Below, piece after piece: positions 1-10,176 of a stretch of 54,982 nucleotides of DNA. The DNA lies in the NCBI GenBank assembly GCA_902810745.1, contig CADDYW010000022.1:1-54982 (forward strand). The letters are read 5' to 3'. Numbering within the stretch: position 1 is the stretch's first letter; each line of letters opens with the position of its first letter. The position numbers and the translations under genes were made by a program. Under the pieces are notes generated by a model, which saw nothing but the letters and a program-made list of their open reading frames with translations, was not told the origin of the DNA and made no database searches. This stretch comes from Chloroflexota bacterium (GTDB lineage: Bacteria; Chloroflexota; UBA6077; FW602-bin22; CADDYW01).

Positions 1-9
1 GTTAGCCGT

Positions 10-1938
10 TCACGCGTGAGCCATGGCCGGCGCCGCGCTTGCATCGATATCGCTATGCCCGGCCAAAGCTCCAGAAGACTCGGTGTCGAGGGCGACAAGC
101 AACCGTCGGACATCGTCGCCCTCGACTGTCTCTTCGCGCAGCAGCTCCTCGGCAAGCTGGTCGAGCTGGCGTCGGTAGCGCAGCAGGATGCTCGTCGCCC
201 GTTCGTGGGCCTCGCCAACGATGCTCGCGATGGCGTGGTCAATTGCTCGGGCTGTCTCCTCGCTTTGATGGTCGTCGTCGCCTCGCCAGCCCGGATAGGC
301 AGAGAGGGCACTGTCGCCGGTCTCGAGCGCTGTCGGCGGAAGACTTGGCGCCATGGCCCATTCGGTGACCATCTTGCGAGCAAGACGGCGAACCTCTTTC
401 AGATCACTCTCGGCGCCAGTCGTGATCTCGCCCAGTGCGATCTCCTCGGCAGCGCGCCCGCCGAGCATGATCGCCAGGCGTCCAAGCAGGTACGATCGCG
501 AGTAGTTGTGTCGGTCGTCGACCGGGGCGAGCTGTGTGATCCCAAGCGCTCGGTCGCGAGGAATGATCGATACTTTCTGGATCGGATCGGCACCCGGCGT
601 GCTCGCGGCGACGATCGCGTGACCCGCTTCGTGGTAGGCGACGACCCGTCGCTCGTCCGGATCGAGCAGGATACCTCGCCGGACTCCCAGCAGAATCTTG
701 TCGGTTGCTTCTTCGAACTCGCGGGCTCCAATCATCTGCTTGCCCGCTCGTGCCGCGGCCAGCGCGGCCTCGTTGACAAGGTTGGCAAGGTCCGCCCCGG
801 CGAGCCCTGGCGTCTCCTGAGCGATCCGGTCCAGGCGCACGTCAGGCGCGAGCGGCTTGTCTCGCGTATGGATTCGCAGTATTGCTTCACGTCCGCGCCG
901 GTCAGGTCGATCGACCGTCACGCGTCGGTCGAAACGCCCAGGTCGCAGTAAAGCAGGGTCGAGAATGTCCGGGCGGTTCGTCGCGGCCAGCACGATCACA
1001 TCCTGATTCACCTCGAACCCGTCCATCTCCACAAGGAGCTGGTTGAGCGTCTGCTCTCGCTCGTCGTTGACTGCTCCGATCCCTGCACCGCGGGCTCGAC
1101 CGACCGCGTCGATCTCGTCGATGAAGACAATACACGGCGCCTTCGCCTTGGCCTGCTCGAAGAGATCGCGCACGCGCGAGGCGCCGACGCCCACAAACAT
1201 CTCGACAAACTCGGTTGCGCTGATACTGAAGAACGGGACACCGGCCTCGCCCGCGACCGCTCGCGCGAGCAACGTCTTTCCGGTGCCGGGCGGCCCTGAC
1301 AGCAGGACGCCGCGGGGGATCCGCGCGCCGATGCGATGGAACCGCTGCGGATCACGTAGGAAGGCAATCACCTCCTGTAGCTCCTGCTTGGCCTCATCGC
1401 AACCGGCCACGTCGGCGAACGTAACGTGCGGCCGCTCCTCGGTGTACACACGGGCGCGGCTTCGACCGAATCCGAACACGCTGCCAACTCCACCCTGGAC
1501 CTGGCGCATCTGGTAGGCGCTAGCCCCGAAGATGGCGAGCAGGAAGAGGAATGGAATCACGTTCGCCACGATTCCCAGCGCCTGCAACCAGAGTGGCGGC
1601 TCCGGGTTGTGTACGCTGATCTCTACATTCTTCTCCTCGAGTAAGGCCAGAAGTCGATCACTGACCGCAGGAACCTCCGTCGTGAAGTAGCGGTACTCCC
1701 GCGGTGGCTGCCCGTTCAGCGATAGACTCACGGGCTCCCGGAACTCACCGCTGACCGTGGATCCGCTGATCGTCACCACGCGGATTGCTCCCTGCTCCGC
1801 TTGCTGGAGGAACGTGGAGTAGGATATGGTAGCGGTGGGCGGCTGCGTGGAAAGCACCAGTGGGGCGTAGAAGAGAAGATTCCAAACCATGACAAGGATC
1901 AGGACCACCATCCACGCCTTGAGGGGAATCTTCCGCAT
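10..1938 (-). CDS. ftsH: ATP-dependent zinc metalloprotease FtsH
   Basis: Membrane-anchored AAA+ protease that degrades misfolded or unassembled membrane proteins and some cytosolic regulators. Of 642 residues, TM1 is at about 9-30, an extracytoplasmic domain follows, and TM2 is at about 117-141. The AAA module has Walker A GPPGTGKT (215-222), Walker B VFIDEID (271-277) and the second region of homology [19 protein letters not shown] (321-339). The zinc site HEAGH is at 436-440. The frame stays open upstream to 2151, but the start at 1938 has an AAGGAGG Shine-Dalgarno 5 bases upstream, and the upstream residues are low-complexity and basic, so they are not counted. Length and architecture are normal for the family. 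It is the first gene in the window and is complete. Confidence 0.97.
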   Translation of the reverse strand: MRKIPLKAWMVVLILVMVWNLLFYAPLVLSTQPPTATISYSTFLQQAEQGAIRVVTISGSTVSGEFREPVSLSLNGQPPREYRYFTTEVPAVSDRLLALLEEKNVEISVHNPEPPLWLQALGIVANVIPFLFLLAIFGASAYQMRQVQGGVGSVFGFGRSRARVYTEERPHVTFADVAGCDEAKQELQEVIAFLRDPQRFHRIGARIPRGVLLSGPPGTGKTLLARAVAGEAGVPFFSISATEFVEMFVGVGASRVRDLFEQAKAKAPCIVFIDEIDAVGRARGAGIGAVNDEREQTLNQLLVEMDGFEVNQDVIVLAATNRPDILDPALLRPGRFDRRVTVDRPDRRGREAILRIHTRDKPLAPDVRLDRIAQETPGLAGADLANLVNEAALAAARAGKQMIGAREFEEATDKILLGVRRGILLDPDERRVVAYHEAGHAIVAASTPGADPIQKVSIIPRDRALGITQLAPVDDRHNYSRSYLLGRLAIMLGGRAAEEIALGEITTGAESDLKEVRRLARKMVTEWAMAPSLPPTALETGDSALSAYPGWRGDDDHQSEETARAIDHAIASIVGEAHERATSILLRYRRQLDQLAEELLREETVEGDDVRRLLVALDTESSGALAGHSDIDASAAPAMAHA

Positions 1939-2277
1939 TGCTTCCTCCTTATGGCCCCGAAAGCTGCCACCTGAGTGCCCGCGACGCCGGGCGACGTCTC
2001 GAGTCGGCGTCTTACGCCGCTGGCCGCCCCGCTGCGTCGCGCGGCTGGTCCGTGCCTTCGTCGGCATTCCGACCATACAATATGTCTGATTCGCTTCTCG
2101 TATGAACCGCGTTGGGAACGTGTCAGAGCGTGACTGGACGCGCTTCGACAATCGGCGCGACCAGGGATACCATGACGTCGAGGAAAAGCTGCTCGTGATG
2201 ATCCGCCAGTTCCAACCGTGTCTCGCGGTGGTGTCCGGTGACTCGGTTGGGTTCGTCGACGCTAGTCAGGACACCTG
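1939..2277. other. Divergent intergenic region ftsH / copCD
   Basis: No gene is supported here. It separates ftsH (minus) from the CopC-CopD gene (plus). On the minus strand a weak promoter-like pair TTCATA / TATTGT with 18-base spacing lies near 2078-2107 and could drive ftsH, but each hexamer matches consensus at only 4 of 6 positions. No palindromic operator or copper-box-like sequence was seen. Confidence 0.4.
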
Positions 2278-4362
2278 ATGCCAACCGTTCCCCCGAGGTG
2301 CAGTATCATCGTCGCTCGTGCGACGATGGCGGCGATCGTCGTCGCGTGGCTCCTGATCGTTCCCGCGCCTGTCGAGGCGCACGCGACCGTGGTCTCCTCT
2401 TATCCACAACCGGGCCAGAAGCTGGAGAGTGCGCCCGGTGTCGTCGTGCTGGAGTTTAGCGAGCCGATCAACAGTCGGCTTTCCCGCGCGGTCGTCAGAT
2501 CACCCGGCGGCGAGCGCTTCTCTGGCACCGCGTCCAACGCTCACGAGATCCAGGTGCGGCTTGCAACAAACGTGACCGGCGTCTATCGCGTCGATTGGAC
2601 CACGGTCAGTCTTGTCGACGGGCACACGCTGCGGGGATCGTTCGAGTTCGGGGTCGGCGTCACCCCGGGTCAAGGGTCATCAGAACTCGCCAGCACGGTT
2701 CCGCCGGTGCCGGACCTGCTCATTGCCCTGGCGCGCGCGGTCGAAGATGGCGCTCTGCTCTTCGCCCTAGGTGCGTTCGCGCTCCGGCGACTCGCCGATC
2801 ACAAGCCCTGTGTTTCCTGGGCCCGTCCTCGGACAGTGGCGCCCCTGGCGCTCGCCACTGTCGCCGGCTTGGTCGTCGTCGTCGGTGAAGCCCTGAACGC
2901 GGCTCCGACGCCCTCGCCAGCCGCGCTCGTCGACTTCCTCACGACGGGTCTTCCTGCGGCCACCCGTCTTGGCCGCCTCGCCGCCGAGGGTACCGCGCTG
3001 GCCATCGGCGTGCTGGCGCCGGATCTGGTAGTCGTGCCGATCGTGTTCGCCATGGTCTGCCTGGCAGCGGCGGGCCACGCTGCCGCGGTCCAACCGACCT
3101 GGCTGGGCGTGGCCTTCGACAGCGGGCATCTTGTCGCGGCCGGCCTCTGGGCCGGAGGGATTCTCGCCGTCGCCTCGCTCCGACCACCCGGGGGCTGGCG
3201 TGAGGAGCCTGCCCGCGCCCTGCTCGTTCGGTTCGCTCCGCTCGCACTCGGCGCGTTCGCTCTGACCGTGGCCTTCGGAGCTCTCCGCGCTACTCAAGAG
3301 CTCAGTCGCCCGGGAGACCTTCTCGACACGCCTTACGGGCTGGTACTGAGCGTGAAAGCGATGCTCGTCGCGGCGATGGCAGGATTATCCCTCCGCGCCT
3401 GGCGTCGGCGTCTCGTCCTCCCTCGGTCGGAAGGGGCACTGGCCGCGCTCGTCATTCTCGCGGCGGCTCTCCTGGAGGCATTCCCGCTTCCGCCGGCCCG
3501 TGCCAGCGCAGTCGACGACACAGCAGGCGGGCAATCCGCGGACCTCGCGCTTCCACGCCCCGGCGATCTCACCCTCGCGGGAACCGCTGGCGACGTTCTG
3601 GTGGGGCTAACCCTCCGGCCCGGGCAGCCGGGCGCAAATGAATTGCTGCTCTATCTGCTACCTGTTCAAGGGGAAGAGGCCGCTGCCGGGCTGCGGGTCA
3701 CGGTATCCGTCAACGGGCGTCCGGTCAGTCTCTCGTCCTGTGGATCCCCCTGCCGCGAGGCTGCCGTCGACCTGGCCGGTGGCGAGCGCATTGACGTGAG
3801 CGTGGGGGGAGAACGATCCGGGAGCTCGACATTCCAGCTCCCAAGCCTGCCCGCGGCTGATGGCGCCGAGCTGCTGCGTCGGACACAGCAGCGCATGCAC
3901 GCACTTCATTCGTACCGTATCGATGAAACGCTCGGACCTGCCAGCCCGCCAGTTCAGACGAGGTATTCGTTCCAGAGTCCGGATCGCCTCGGCATGACCA
4001 CGGCAAGCGGCTTTCAGTCGGTATGGGTGGGCAAGATGCGGTACAGTCGCGCGGGACCAGATCAGCCCTGGCAGCGTGAGGATTTCGGGTCCGCGCCGCA
4101 AGTTCCGGAGTTCGCCTGGGACTTACCGCCGGGGCAAGCGTACGTTGCCCCGAGAATCCTCGGGAGCCAGACGATCGATGGGGTGCGGACAGAAGAGCTC
4201 TCGTTCTTCGCCGAGATTGGCGGGCTTCCGACCTGGTTCAGGCTCCTGGTCGACAGGACGGGGCTCGTTCACCATGCCGAGATGCTCACGCAAGGGCATT
4301 TCATGGAGCACCGCATCTACGACGTCGATGCGCCATTCGTCATCGCGCCACCGGCTGGCTGA
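2278..4362 (+). CDS. CopC-CopD fusion copper protein with extra C-terminal domain
   Basis: Probable copper binding/import or resistance protein of the YcnJ type, in the membrane with an exported N-terminal domain. A signal peptide (hydrophobic about 17-33, cleavage after VEA-34) would leave His35 as the new N terminus, the expected CopC Cu(II) ligand. A second conserved His is in DGHTLRG (His116). Residues about 146-405 form a multi-helix CopD-like region. Residues about 530-690 form a further soluble domain that resembles lipoprotein-carrier (LolA/LppX-like) beta proteins only in general character; this last assignment is weak. At 694 residues it is longer than ordinary CopC-CopD fusions because of that domain. 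ATG 2278 lacks a clear Shine-Dalgarno; ATG 2326, just before the signal helix, is the alternative. Confidence 0.85.
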   Translation: MPTVPPRCSIIVARATMAAIVVAWLLIVPAPVEAHATVVSSYPQPGQKLESAPGVVVLEFSEPINSRLSRAVVRSPGGERFSGTASNAHEIQVRLATNVTGVYRVDWTTVSLVDGHTLRGSFEFGVGVTPGQGSSELASTVPPVPDLLIALARAVEDGALLFALGAFALRRLADHKPCVSWARPRTVAPLALATVAGLVVVVGEALNAAPTPSPAALVDFLTTGLPAATRLGRLAAEGTALAIGVLAPDLVVVPIVFAMVCLAAAGHAAAVQPTWLGVAFDSGHLVAAGLWAGGILAVASLRPPGGWREEPARALLVRFAPLALGAFALTVAFGALRATQELSRPGDLLDTPYGLVLSVKAMLVAAMAGLSLRAWRRRLVLPRSEGALAALVILAAALLEAFPLPPARASAVDDTAGGQSADLALPRPGDLTLAGTAGDVLVGLTLRPGQPGANELLLYLLPVQGEEAAAGLRVTVSVNGRPVSLSSCGSPCREAAVDLAGGERIDVSVGGERSGSSTFQLPSLPAADGAELLRRTQQRMHALHSYRIDETLGPASPPVQTRYSFQSPDRLGMTTASGFQSVWVGKMRYSRAGPDQPWQREDFGSAPQVPEFAWDLPPGQAYVAPRILGSQTIDGVRTEELSFFAEIGGLPTWFRLLVDRTGLVHHAEMLTQGHFMEHRIYDVDAPFVIAPPAG

Positions 4363-4497
4363 CGCGCGCTGCCTGGCGGCTTCTTCAGGGAACGTTCAGG
4401 AGGGTGGCGGCATTTTTCAGGGGAAGATCAGAGCGAGTTCGCTATCCTGCCCGGTAGTCGGGACCTGTGTTGATCCGCGACAGATGGGAGAGAATTG

Positions 4498-6918
4498 ATG
4501 AGCAACGAGCTTCCGCCGGAACGACTGCGCCGCCGAACTGACCCGGCTCTCTTCGGATTCGATACGACCGCCGAGGTACCGCTCTCGGAGGGCATCGTCG
4601 GGCAGCCTCGAGCAACAGCCGCGTTGCAATTTGGCCTCGGGATGTCCGGCCGTGGATACCACGTCTACGTGGCCGGCGCGCCGGGTACTGGAAAGATGAC
4701 GGCCGTCAACGTCTACCTTCACGAGCTGGCCCGCGTGCGACCGCCGGGCGACGACCTGTGCTACGTGTACAATTTCGCGGATCCCGAGAGGCCACGCGCC
4801 CTGAAGCTGCCAGCCGGGCGCGGCCGCCAGCTCGCGCGTGATCTGAGTCAGGTTCTCGGAGTCGTTCAGCGGCAGCTTCCGCGCGTCTTCGAAAGCGATG
4901 AATACACCAGCCAACGCGATGCCATCACCAAGGCCGTCGACGAAGAGCGAGAGACACACCTCGCGCGCCTTGACGAGCACGCGCGAACCGAGGGTTTCGC
5001 GCTCCAGGCGACCCCGATGGGGCTGCTGGTTATCCCGCTGCGCAACGACAAGCCCATGCGCGAGGAGGAATTTGCTCGACTGAGCGCCGAAGAGCGCGAG
5101 GAATGGCAGCGCAAGAAGCGGCATCTCGACGACGAGATCGCCCAGGTGATGAAAGCGCTGCGCGGGCTCGAGCGCTCGGCGCGCGAGCGCCTCGAACGCC
5201 TGGATCGGGACGTTGCGCTGTACACCGTTGGGGGCCTGCTCGAGGATGTCATGGAACGCTATCGGGACCTTCCGGCGGTGAATCAGTATCTTACCGAGGT
5301 GCGGGAGGATCTCGCGGAGCAGGTCAACCTCTTTCGCGCGCCGCTCGATCAAGGCGCGGAACCGGCCGAGCCAGCGTGGATGCGCGAACGCGCCCTCCGG
5401 CGGTATCGGGTGAACGTCGTGGTGGACAATGGAAGTACGAGCGGCGCTCCGGTCGTGCACGAGCCTCACCCGACCTACCAGAACCTGATCGGACGGATCG
5501 AACGCGAAGCGCAGTTCGGCGTTCTGACTACGGATTTCACTCTGATTCGGGGCGGAGCCCTCCAGCGCGCCAATGGCGGCTACCTGGTGCTCCAGGCCGA
5601 GGACGTTCTCCGCCAGCCGCTCGCCTGGGATGGGTTGAAGCGCGCGCTGCGCGACCGTGCGGCGACGATCGAAGATCCGGCTGACTGGCTGGGCATGGCG
5701 CCGGTCCGCTCCCTCCGTCCGGAGCCGGTGTCGCTGGATCTGAAGGTGGTACTTGTCGGCGATCCGATGACGTTCTATCTGCTCTACACGCTGGATCCTG
5801 ATTTTCGCGAGCTCTTCGGCGTGCGGGCCGATTTTGATCTCACGATGCCACGGACGGCCGACAACGAGCGAGCATTCGCCGGATTTGTCGGGAGGGTCTG
5901 CGATCAGGAGAACCTGTGCCACGCCGACCGTGAGGCGATGGCATTGATCGTCGACCACGCCTCGCGCCTCGCCGAGGACCAGAACAAGCTCTCGGTTCAG
6001 TTTGGGACCATCGCCGACATCGTCCGTGCGGCCAGCTACTGGGCGGCGAAGGCCGGTGCGTCGACGATCGGCGTGGAGCATATTCGGCAGGCGATCGAGC
6101 AGCAGGCATACCGCTCGAGCATGATCGAAGAGCACATTCGCGAGATGATCAACCGTGGGGTTCTGCTCGTCGACGTCACGGGATCCGTCGTCGGCCAGGT
6201 CAACGGTCTCGCGGTGCACACCCTCGCGGACTATTCCTTCGGGCGGCCAGTCCGAATCACGGCGGTCGCAGGTGTCGGGCGCGATGGCATCGTCGACGTC
6301 GAACGGGAGTCCCAGCTCGGAGGACGCATTCACAGCAAGGGTGTGCTGATCCTGGCCGGCTTTCTGATCGGGCGCTATGCCCAGTCGAGGCCCCTTGCTC
6401 TGACCGCGCGGCTGGCCTTCGAACAGAGCTACGAAGAGGTCGAAGGGGACAGTGCATCGAGCGCTGAGCTGTACGCGCTGCTATCGCGTCTCGCGGATCT
6501 CCCGATCCGTCAAGGATTGGCGGTCACGGGCTCGGTGAATCAGAACGGTGACGTCCAGGCAATTGGGGGCGTGAACGAAAAGATCGAGGGTTTCTTCGCC
6601 GTCTGCCGCGAGAAAGGTCTGACCGGCGACCAGGGCGTGCTGATTCCCGCGGCAAACGTCGAGCACCTGATGCTGAAGGACGAGGTCATCGCCGCCGTAC
6701 GCGAAGGACGGTTTCACATCTACCCCGTCCGGACAATCGACGAAGGCATGGAGCTGCTGACTGGCGTTCCCGCGGGAGTGCGTGGGGCAGATGCTCGCTA
6801 TCCCGAGGGCACAATCAACGCACGGATCGAGGCGCGTCTCGCCACGATGGTCCAGACGCTCCAGGCCCTCGCTTCGGTTGCTCCGGACGGTGCCGGCAGC
6901 AGACAGGCAGCAGGTTAG
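4498..6918 (+). CDS. Lon-like AAA+ ATP-dependent protease (LonB/LonC type, AAA_32)
   Basis: Cytosolic Ser-Lys ATP-dependent protease of 806 residues. An N-terminal AAA segment carries GAPGTGKM at 60-67, then a long charged helical insert (about 150-260), a second ATPase segment and a C-terminal Lon protease domain. The catalytic Ser is 652 in EGDSASSAE and the catalytic Lys is 695 in GGVNEKIEG. It lacks the N-terminal LAN domain of LonA. ATG 4498 is chosen because GGGAGAG lies 5 bases upstream; an adjacent TTG at 4495 is possible. The last Walker A residue is Met rather than Thr/Ser, with Thr immediately after. The gene converges on the downstream P-type ATPase gene and the two stop codons overlap (TAG 6916-6918 against TAA 6917-6915 on the other strand). 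Confidence 0.92.
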   Translation: MSNELPPERLRRRTDPALFGFDTTAEVPLSEGIVGQPRATAALQFGLGMSGRGYHVYVAGAPGTGKMTAVNVYLHELARVRPPGDDLCYVYNFADPERPRALKLPAGRGRQLARDLSQVLGVVQRQLPRVFESDEYTSQRDAITKAVDEERETHLARLDEHARTEGFALQATPMGLLVIPLRNDKPMREEEFARLSAEEREEWQRKKRHLDDEIAQVMKALRGLERSARERLERLDRDVALYTVGGLLEDVMERYRDLPAVNQYLTEVREDLAEQVNLFRAPLDQGAEPAEPAWMRERALRRYRVNVVVDNGSTSGAPVVHEPHPTYQNLIGRIEREAQFGVLTTDFTLIRGGALQRANGGYLVLQAEDVLRQPLAWDGLKRALRDRAATIEDPADWLGMAPVRSLRPEPVSLDLKVVLVGDPMTFYLLYTLDPDFRELFGVRADFDLTMPRTADNERAFAGFVGRVCDQENLCHADREAMALIVDHASRLAEDQNKLSVQFGTIADIVRAASYWAAKAGASTIGVEHIRQAIEQQAYRSSMIEEHIREMINRGVLLVDVTGSVVGQVNGLAVHTLADYSFGRPVRITAVAGVGRDGIVDVERESQLGGRIHSKGVLILAGFLIGRYAQSRPLALTARLAFEQSYEEVEGDSASSAELYALLSRLADLPIRQGLAVTGSVNQNGDVQAIGGVNEKIEGFFAVCREKGLTGDQGVLIPAANVEHLMLKDEVIAAVREGRFHIYPVRTIDEGMELLTGVPAGVRGADARYPEGTINARIEARLATMVQTLQALASVAPDGAGSRQAAG

Positions 6919-9488
6919 GGCGGCGAGGAAATCGGCGCGGGCTTTCCGCGTCTGCTCCACCACCACTTGAGCGGCTCGAGCCAGAGCGTCGCGGCACCTG
7001 CGATCACAGAGGCCAGAGTCCAGTCGGCCGGAGCAAGTGGTGCAAGATGCACCAGCGCCGATACTGGGGGGACGTAGACCGCGACCAGCAGGCTCAGGAT
7101 CGTCGCTCCCAGAACGACGGGCAGCGCCCGGTTGCCTCCCACGCTCGCGCGCCAGATGGGGATCGACGGCGCACGCTCGACCAGCACCAGGATCACCTCG
7201 CCGAGTAAGAGGGTGGCTACAGCCACGGCACGTGCCTCGTTCTCGAAACGTCCAAGGCCAAGAAGGGCTAGATACAGCGCGAGCACCGCTGCCGACAGCG
7301 AAGCACCCTCGATCAGCGCGCGGATAAATCCCACGGTGTCCAGCAGCCCGGCGTCGGGCGGCCGTGGAGGTCGCTGCATCAGGTCAGTCGGCGGCGGATC
7401 ATTCTCGAAGACGAGCGACGCGGTCGGATGAACGACCAGCTCGAGCCAGATGAGGACGACCGGCAGGAGTAACAGCGGAGCGCCGATGAGAGGGACGATC
7501 AGGGCCGCTAGCAGAAGGGGGATGTGGAAGGCGACCAGATACGCGAACGCACGTCGCAGATTCTCGAAGATGCGACGTCCATCGCGAACCGCGGTGACGA
7601 TCGTCGCGAAATTATCGTCCAGCAAGACCAGATCTCCACTCTCCCGCGCGACTTCGGTTCCGCGCTGGCCCATGGCGATACCGATATCTGCCTCGCGCAG
7701 CGCGGGAGCGTCGTTGATCCCATCGCCCGTCATCGCGACGACCTCTCCCTGGGCGCGCAGCACCTTCACCAGGCGATGCTTCTGCTCCGGTCGGATTCGC
7801 GCGAAGATGTTGGTCCGTCGGACGAGATCGTTCAGAGACTCCTCATCCGCGAGGTCGAGGGCATCGCCGGTCACGACCGGCTCCTCGTCGCGGTGCGGCA
7901 GTCCGATGCCCTCGGCAACAGCGTGCGCGGTGACCGGATGATCGCCGGTCACCATGATGACGCGGATGCCTGCCGAACGACACGCACGCAGCGCGTCGGC
8001 GACCCCCGGTCGCAGAGGGTCGGAGAAGGCGATCAGCCCGAGGAACCTGAGGTGCGACTCGTCCAGCGCCCGGTCGCCGGTAGGGGCAGGCATGGAAGCT
8101 CCTGCCACCGCGACGACGCGTAGACCCTCCGTAGCCAGCATCTGGTTGGCTTCCAGGGCCATGCGTCGTCGGCTATTCGAGGCGCTACTTCGGTGCAGGA
8201 TGCCTTCCGTTGCCCCCTTGGCCGCGATCAGCGTCAGACCGTCGAGCTGCCAGACGTGCGACATGTATTTGAGCACCGGATCGAAAGCGTAGTCGTGGAG
8301 CGGTTTCCCGCGATGCAGCCGTTCTACACCAATGCCACGGGAGGCTGCAAAGCGCAGGATCGCCTGATCCAGGGGATCGAAAGGGGCTGGCTCGCACGCG
8401 AGCACCGCGGCCTCGATGAGAGCGAGGTCGGCCGGACCAAGCGCGTCGTTCGAGCGCGTGATGCCGACGTCGGTGCCGAGGGCGACGACCTCGACCCGCC
8501 CCATCGTCAGGGTGCCCGTCTTGTCGGTGCAGATGACGGTGGTGGCCCCCAGGGTTTCAACGCTCGCGAGGCGACGAACGAGGGCGTGTTCGCGAGAGAG
8601 GCGCCACGCCCCAAGCGTGAGGTACAGGGTATAGACCATCGGGAATTCCTCGGGGATCGCGGCAATGGCCAGACTCACCCCGGCAATGATCGCGGCAGAC
8701 CAGCCACGCCCCGCGCCCAGCTCGATCCCGGCGACCGCGACGCAGAAGGCGAGTGCACCGACGGCAAACCGCAGGATCAGCCGTCGAATGCGCCGCTGCA
8801 AGGGGGTCTCCCGCAGACGGATTCCCGCCACCAGCGACCCGACCTGACCGTACCGTGTCCGAAGGCCGGTCGCGGTGACCTCAAACGTCGCACGCCCGGC
8901 GAGAACCGTCGTACCCGCCCACACCTGGCGCTGTTCCAGTGAAGGTCCCAGATCCTTCTCGACGGGCTGGGATTCACCAGTCAAGGCGGATTCGTCCACG
9001 ATGACCTGTCCACTCTCGACCAGGACCCCGTCCGCGGGAATCACGTCGCCTTCCTGGATGACGACGAGATCTCCGGGCACGATCAGTTCAGTCGGAATTC
9101 GGGTGCGCTGCCCGTCCCGCCAGACGAGCGCCGTGGGCGCCGTGAGCTGTCGAAGTCTCTCCAGCGCCCTTTCGGCGCGGGTCTCCAGGATCAGGCTGAC
9201 GAGGACGATCGGTACGACCGCGACGAGAATCACGATCGCATCGAACCGGTCGCCGAGCGCCAGGTAGGTGCCACCGGCTACGAGCAGGAGCACGACCATT
9301 GGATCGGCGAGCGGTCGCAGCAGCCAGCGAATCAGCGGCGATTGCTTCTGCTCCGGAACGATGTGGTTGGGGCCGAATCGGGTGAGGCGGACGCGTGCCT
9401 CCCGGCTCGTGAGGCCAGGAGCCGTCGTCGCGGGCGAACCGTCGTCAGTCATCGGCAGCCCGGATGAGGCCTGGATCCGCGGGCTCAT
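6915..9488 (-). CDS. P-type cation-transporting ATPase (P2-like, Ca2+/cation family)
   Basis: Integral membrane pump of 857 residues with the full P-type set: TGES in the actuator domain, phosphorylation motif DKTGTLT, and hinge motif GDGINDAPALREADIG. The transmembrane-4 motif IPEEFP resembles the PEGLP class of P2 ATPases rather than heavy-metal CPC or proton-pump PVAMP motifs, so a calcium, magnesium or related cation is more likely than copper. The transported ion cannot be fixed from sequence. The start is ambiguous: ATG 9488 sits 10 bases after the BON-domain gene, and ATG 9452 is the alternative; neither has a strong Shine-Dalgarno, which fits translational coupling to the BON gene. 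Its 3' end overlaps the convergent Lon-like gene by 4 bases. Confidence 0.9.
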   Translation of the reverse strand: MSPRIQASSGLPMTDDGSPATTAPGLTSREARVRLTRFGPNHIVPEQKQSPLIRWLLRPLADPMVVLLLVAGGTYLALGDRFDAIVILVAVVPIVLVSLILETRAERALERLRQLTAPTALVWRDGQRTRIPTELIVPGDLVVIQEGDVIPADGVLVESGQVIVDESALTGESQPVEKDLGPSLEQRQVWAGTTVLAGRATFEVTATGLRTRYGQVGSLVAGIRLRETPLQRRIRRLILRFAVGALAFCVAVAGIELGAGRGWSAAIIAGVSLAIAAIPEEFPMVYTLYLTLGAWRLSREHALVRRLASVETLGATTVICTDKTGTLTMGRVEVVALGTDVGITRSNDALGPADLALIEAAVLACEPAPFDPLDQAILRFAASRGIGVERLHRGKPLHDYAFDPVLKYMSHVWQLDGLTLIAAKGATEGILHRSSASNSRRRMALEANQMLATEGLRVVAVAGASMPAPTGDRALDESHLRFLGLIAFSDPLRPGVADALRACRSAGIRVIMVTGDHPVTAHAVAEGIGLPHRDEEPVVTGDALDLADEESLNDLVRRTNIFARIRPEQKHRLVKVLRAQGEVVAMTGDGINDAPALREADIGIAMGQRGTEVARESGDLVLLDDNFATIVTAVRDGRRIFENLRRAFAYLVAFHIPLLLAALIVPLIGAPLLLLPVVLIWLELVVHPTASLVFENDPPPTDLMQRPPRPPDAGLLDTVGFIRALIEGASLSAAVLALYLALLGLGRFENEARAVAVATLLLGEVILVLVERAPSIPIWRASVGGNRALPVVLGATILSLLVAVYVPPVSALVHLAPLAPADWTLASVIAGAATLWLEPLKWWWSRRGKPAPISSPP

Positions 9489-9498
9489 CTGACACGAT

Positions 9499-10176
9499 TC
9501 ACGAATAGGGATCGATCTCGAGGTGATCGTCCACCTTGCGGATACCTGGCGCGTGCCCGGCAACCCCGATGATCGCCTGCTTTTCCAGCCAGGAGCGAAC
9601 GACGCCCGTCAAGACGACGGTCCCGTTATGCACGTCGACCTGGATTCGCTTGGCTTCACGTTCGGCGCGACGGGTCAGCGCCTCTTCGATGGCCCGCCGA
9701 ACGTCTCGTGCATCCACGATGTGTCCGCTAACCGTAATGTGGTTGCTGATTCCTCGAACGCCAGGCAGGTACCGAATCGCCATCTCGGCATCGGTCCGTT
9801 GCTGCCAGGTATTGACCGTGCCTTCGAGCGTCACCCATCCATCCGATACGGTGGAGCGGATCTGGTCGTGCGGCACCATCACGTTCCACTCCAGCTCCCA
9901 ACGCACCGCCTGGGCAATGTCCAGATCAGTCCGGGCGTGACTGCCCGGTGGGTTGACGACAATGTCGTTGACAACGTCGAGTACTCCGGTGACCCGGTGC
10001 GCCGCCTCCTGAGCTGCCAGCTTCTCGGCGTACGTGTCGACGCTGCCGGTGAGACGGACGATCCCATCGTCGACGGCGACGCCGATCTCGCTTGCCGTCA
10101 CTCGACTATCCCACCGCAGCTCTTGCAAGACTTGCTGCTGAATCTCCGCGTCTCGCGTCACCATTGACTTCGCCAT
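9499..10176 (-). CDS. Triple BON-domain protein
   Basis: Protein of 225 residues made of three successive BON domains (roughly 10-75, 80-150 and 150-222). Each has a pattern of charged helix, then VxVxxGxVxLxGxV strands, then a Gly-Val-Ile turn (for example GIVRLTGSV and GWVTLEGTV). BON domains bind membranes or phospholipids and are common in envelope-stress proteins, but no signal peptide is visible, so a cytosolic or membrane-associated location is inferred. ATG 10176 is preferred over the in-frame GTG at 10188 because AAAGGGG abuts that GTG with no spacing. It lies 10 bases upstream of the P-type ATPase gene and is probably co-transcribed, suggesting a role linked to the membrane or that pump. 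Confidence 0.85.
   Translation of the reverse strand: MAKSMVTRDAEIQQQVLQELRWDSRVTASEIGVAVDDGIVRLTGSVDTYAEKLAAQEAAHRVTGVLDVVNDIVVNPPGSHARTDLDIAQAVRWELEWNVMVPHDQIRSTVSDGWVTLEGTVNTWQQRTDAEMAIRYLPGVRGISNHITVSGHIVDARDVRRAIEEALTRRAEREAKRIQVDVHNGTVVLTGVVRSWLEKQAIIGVAGHAPGIRKVDDHLEIDPYS

Noticed and set aside
4417..6333. 638-residue open frame on the minus strand opposite the Lon-like gene
   Set aside because: It is an antisense shadow. The plus-strand frame has Walker A, Lon Ser-Lys dyad and a Shine-Dalgarno; the minus frame has only Arg/His-rich low-complexity text and no motif.
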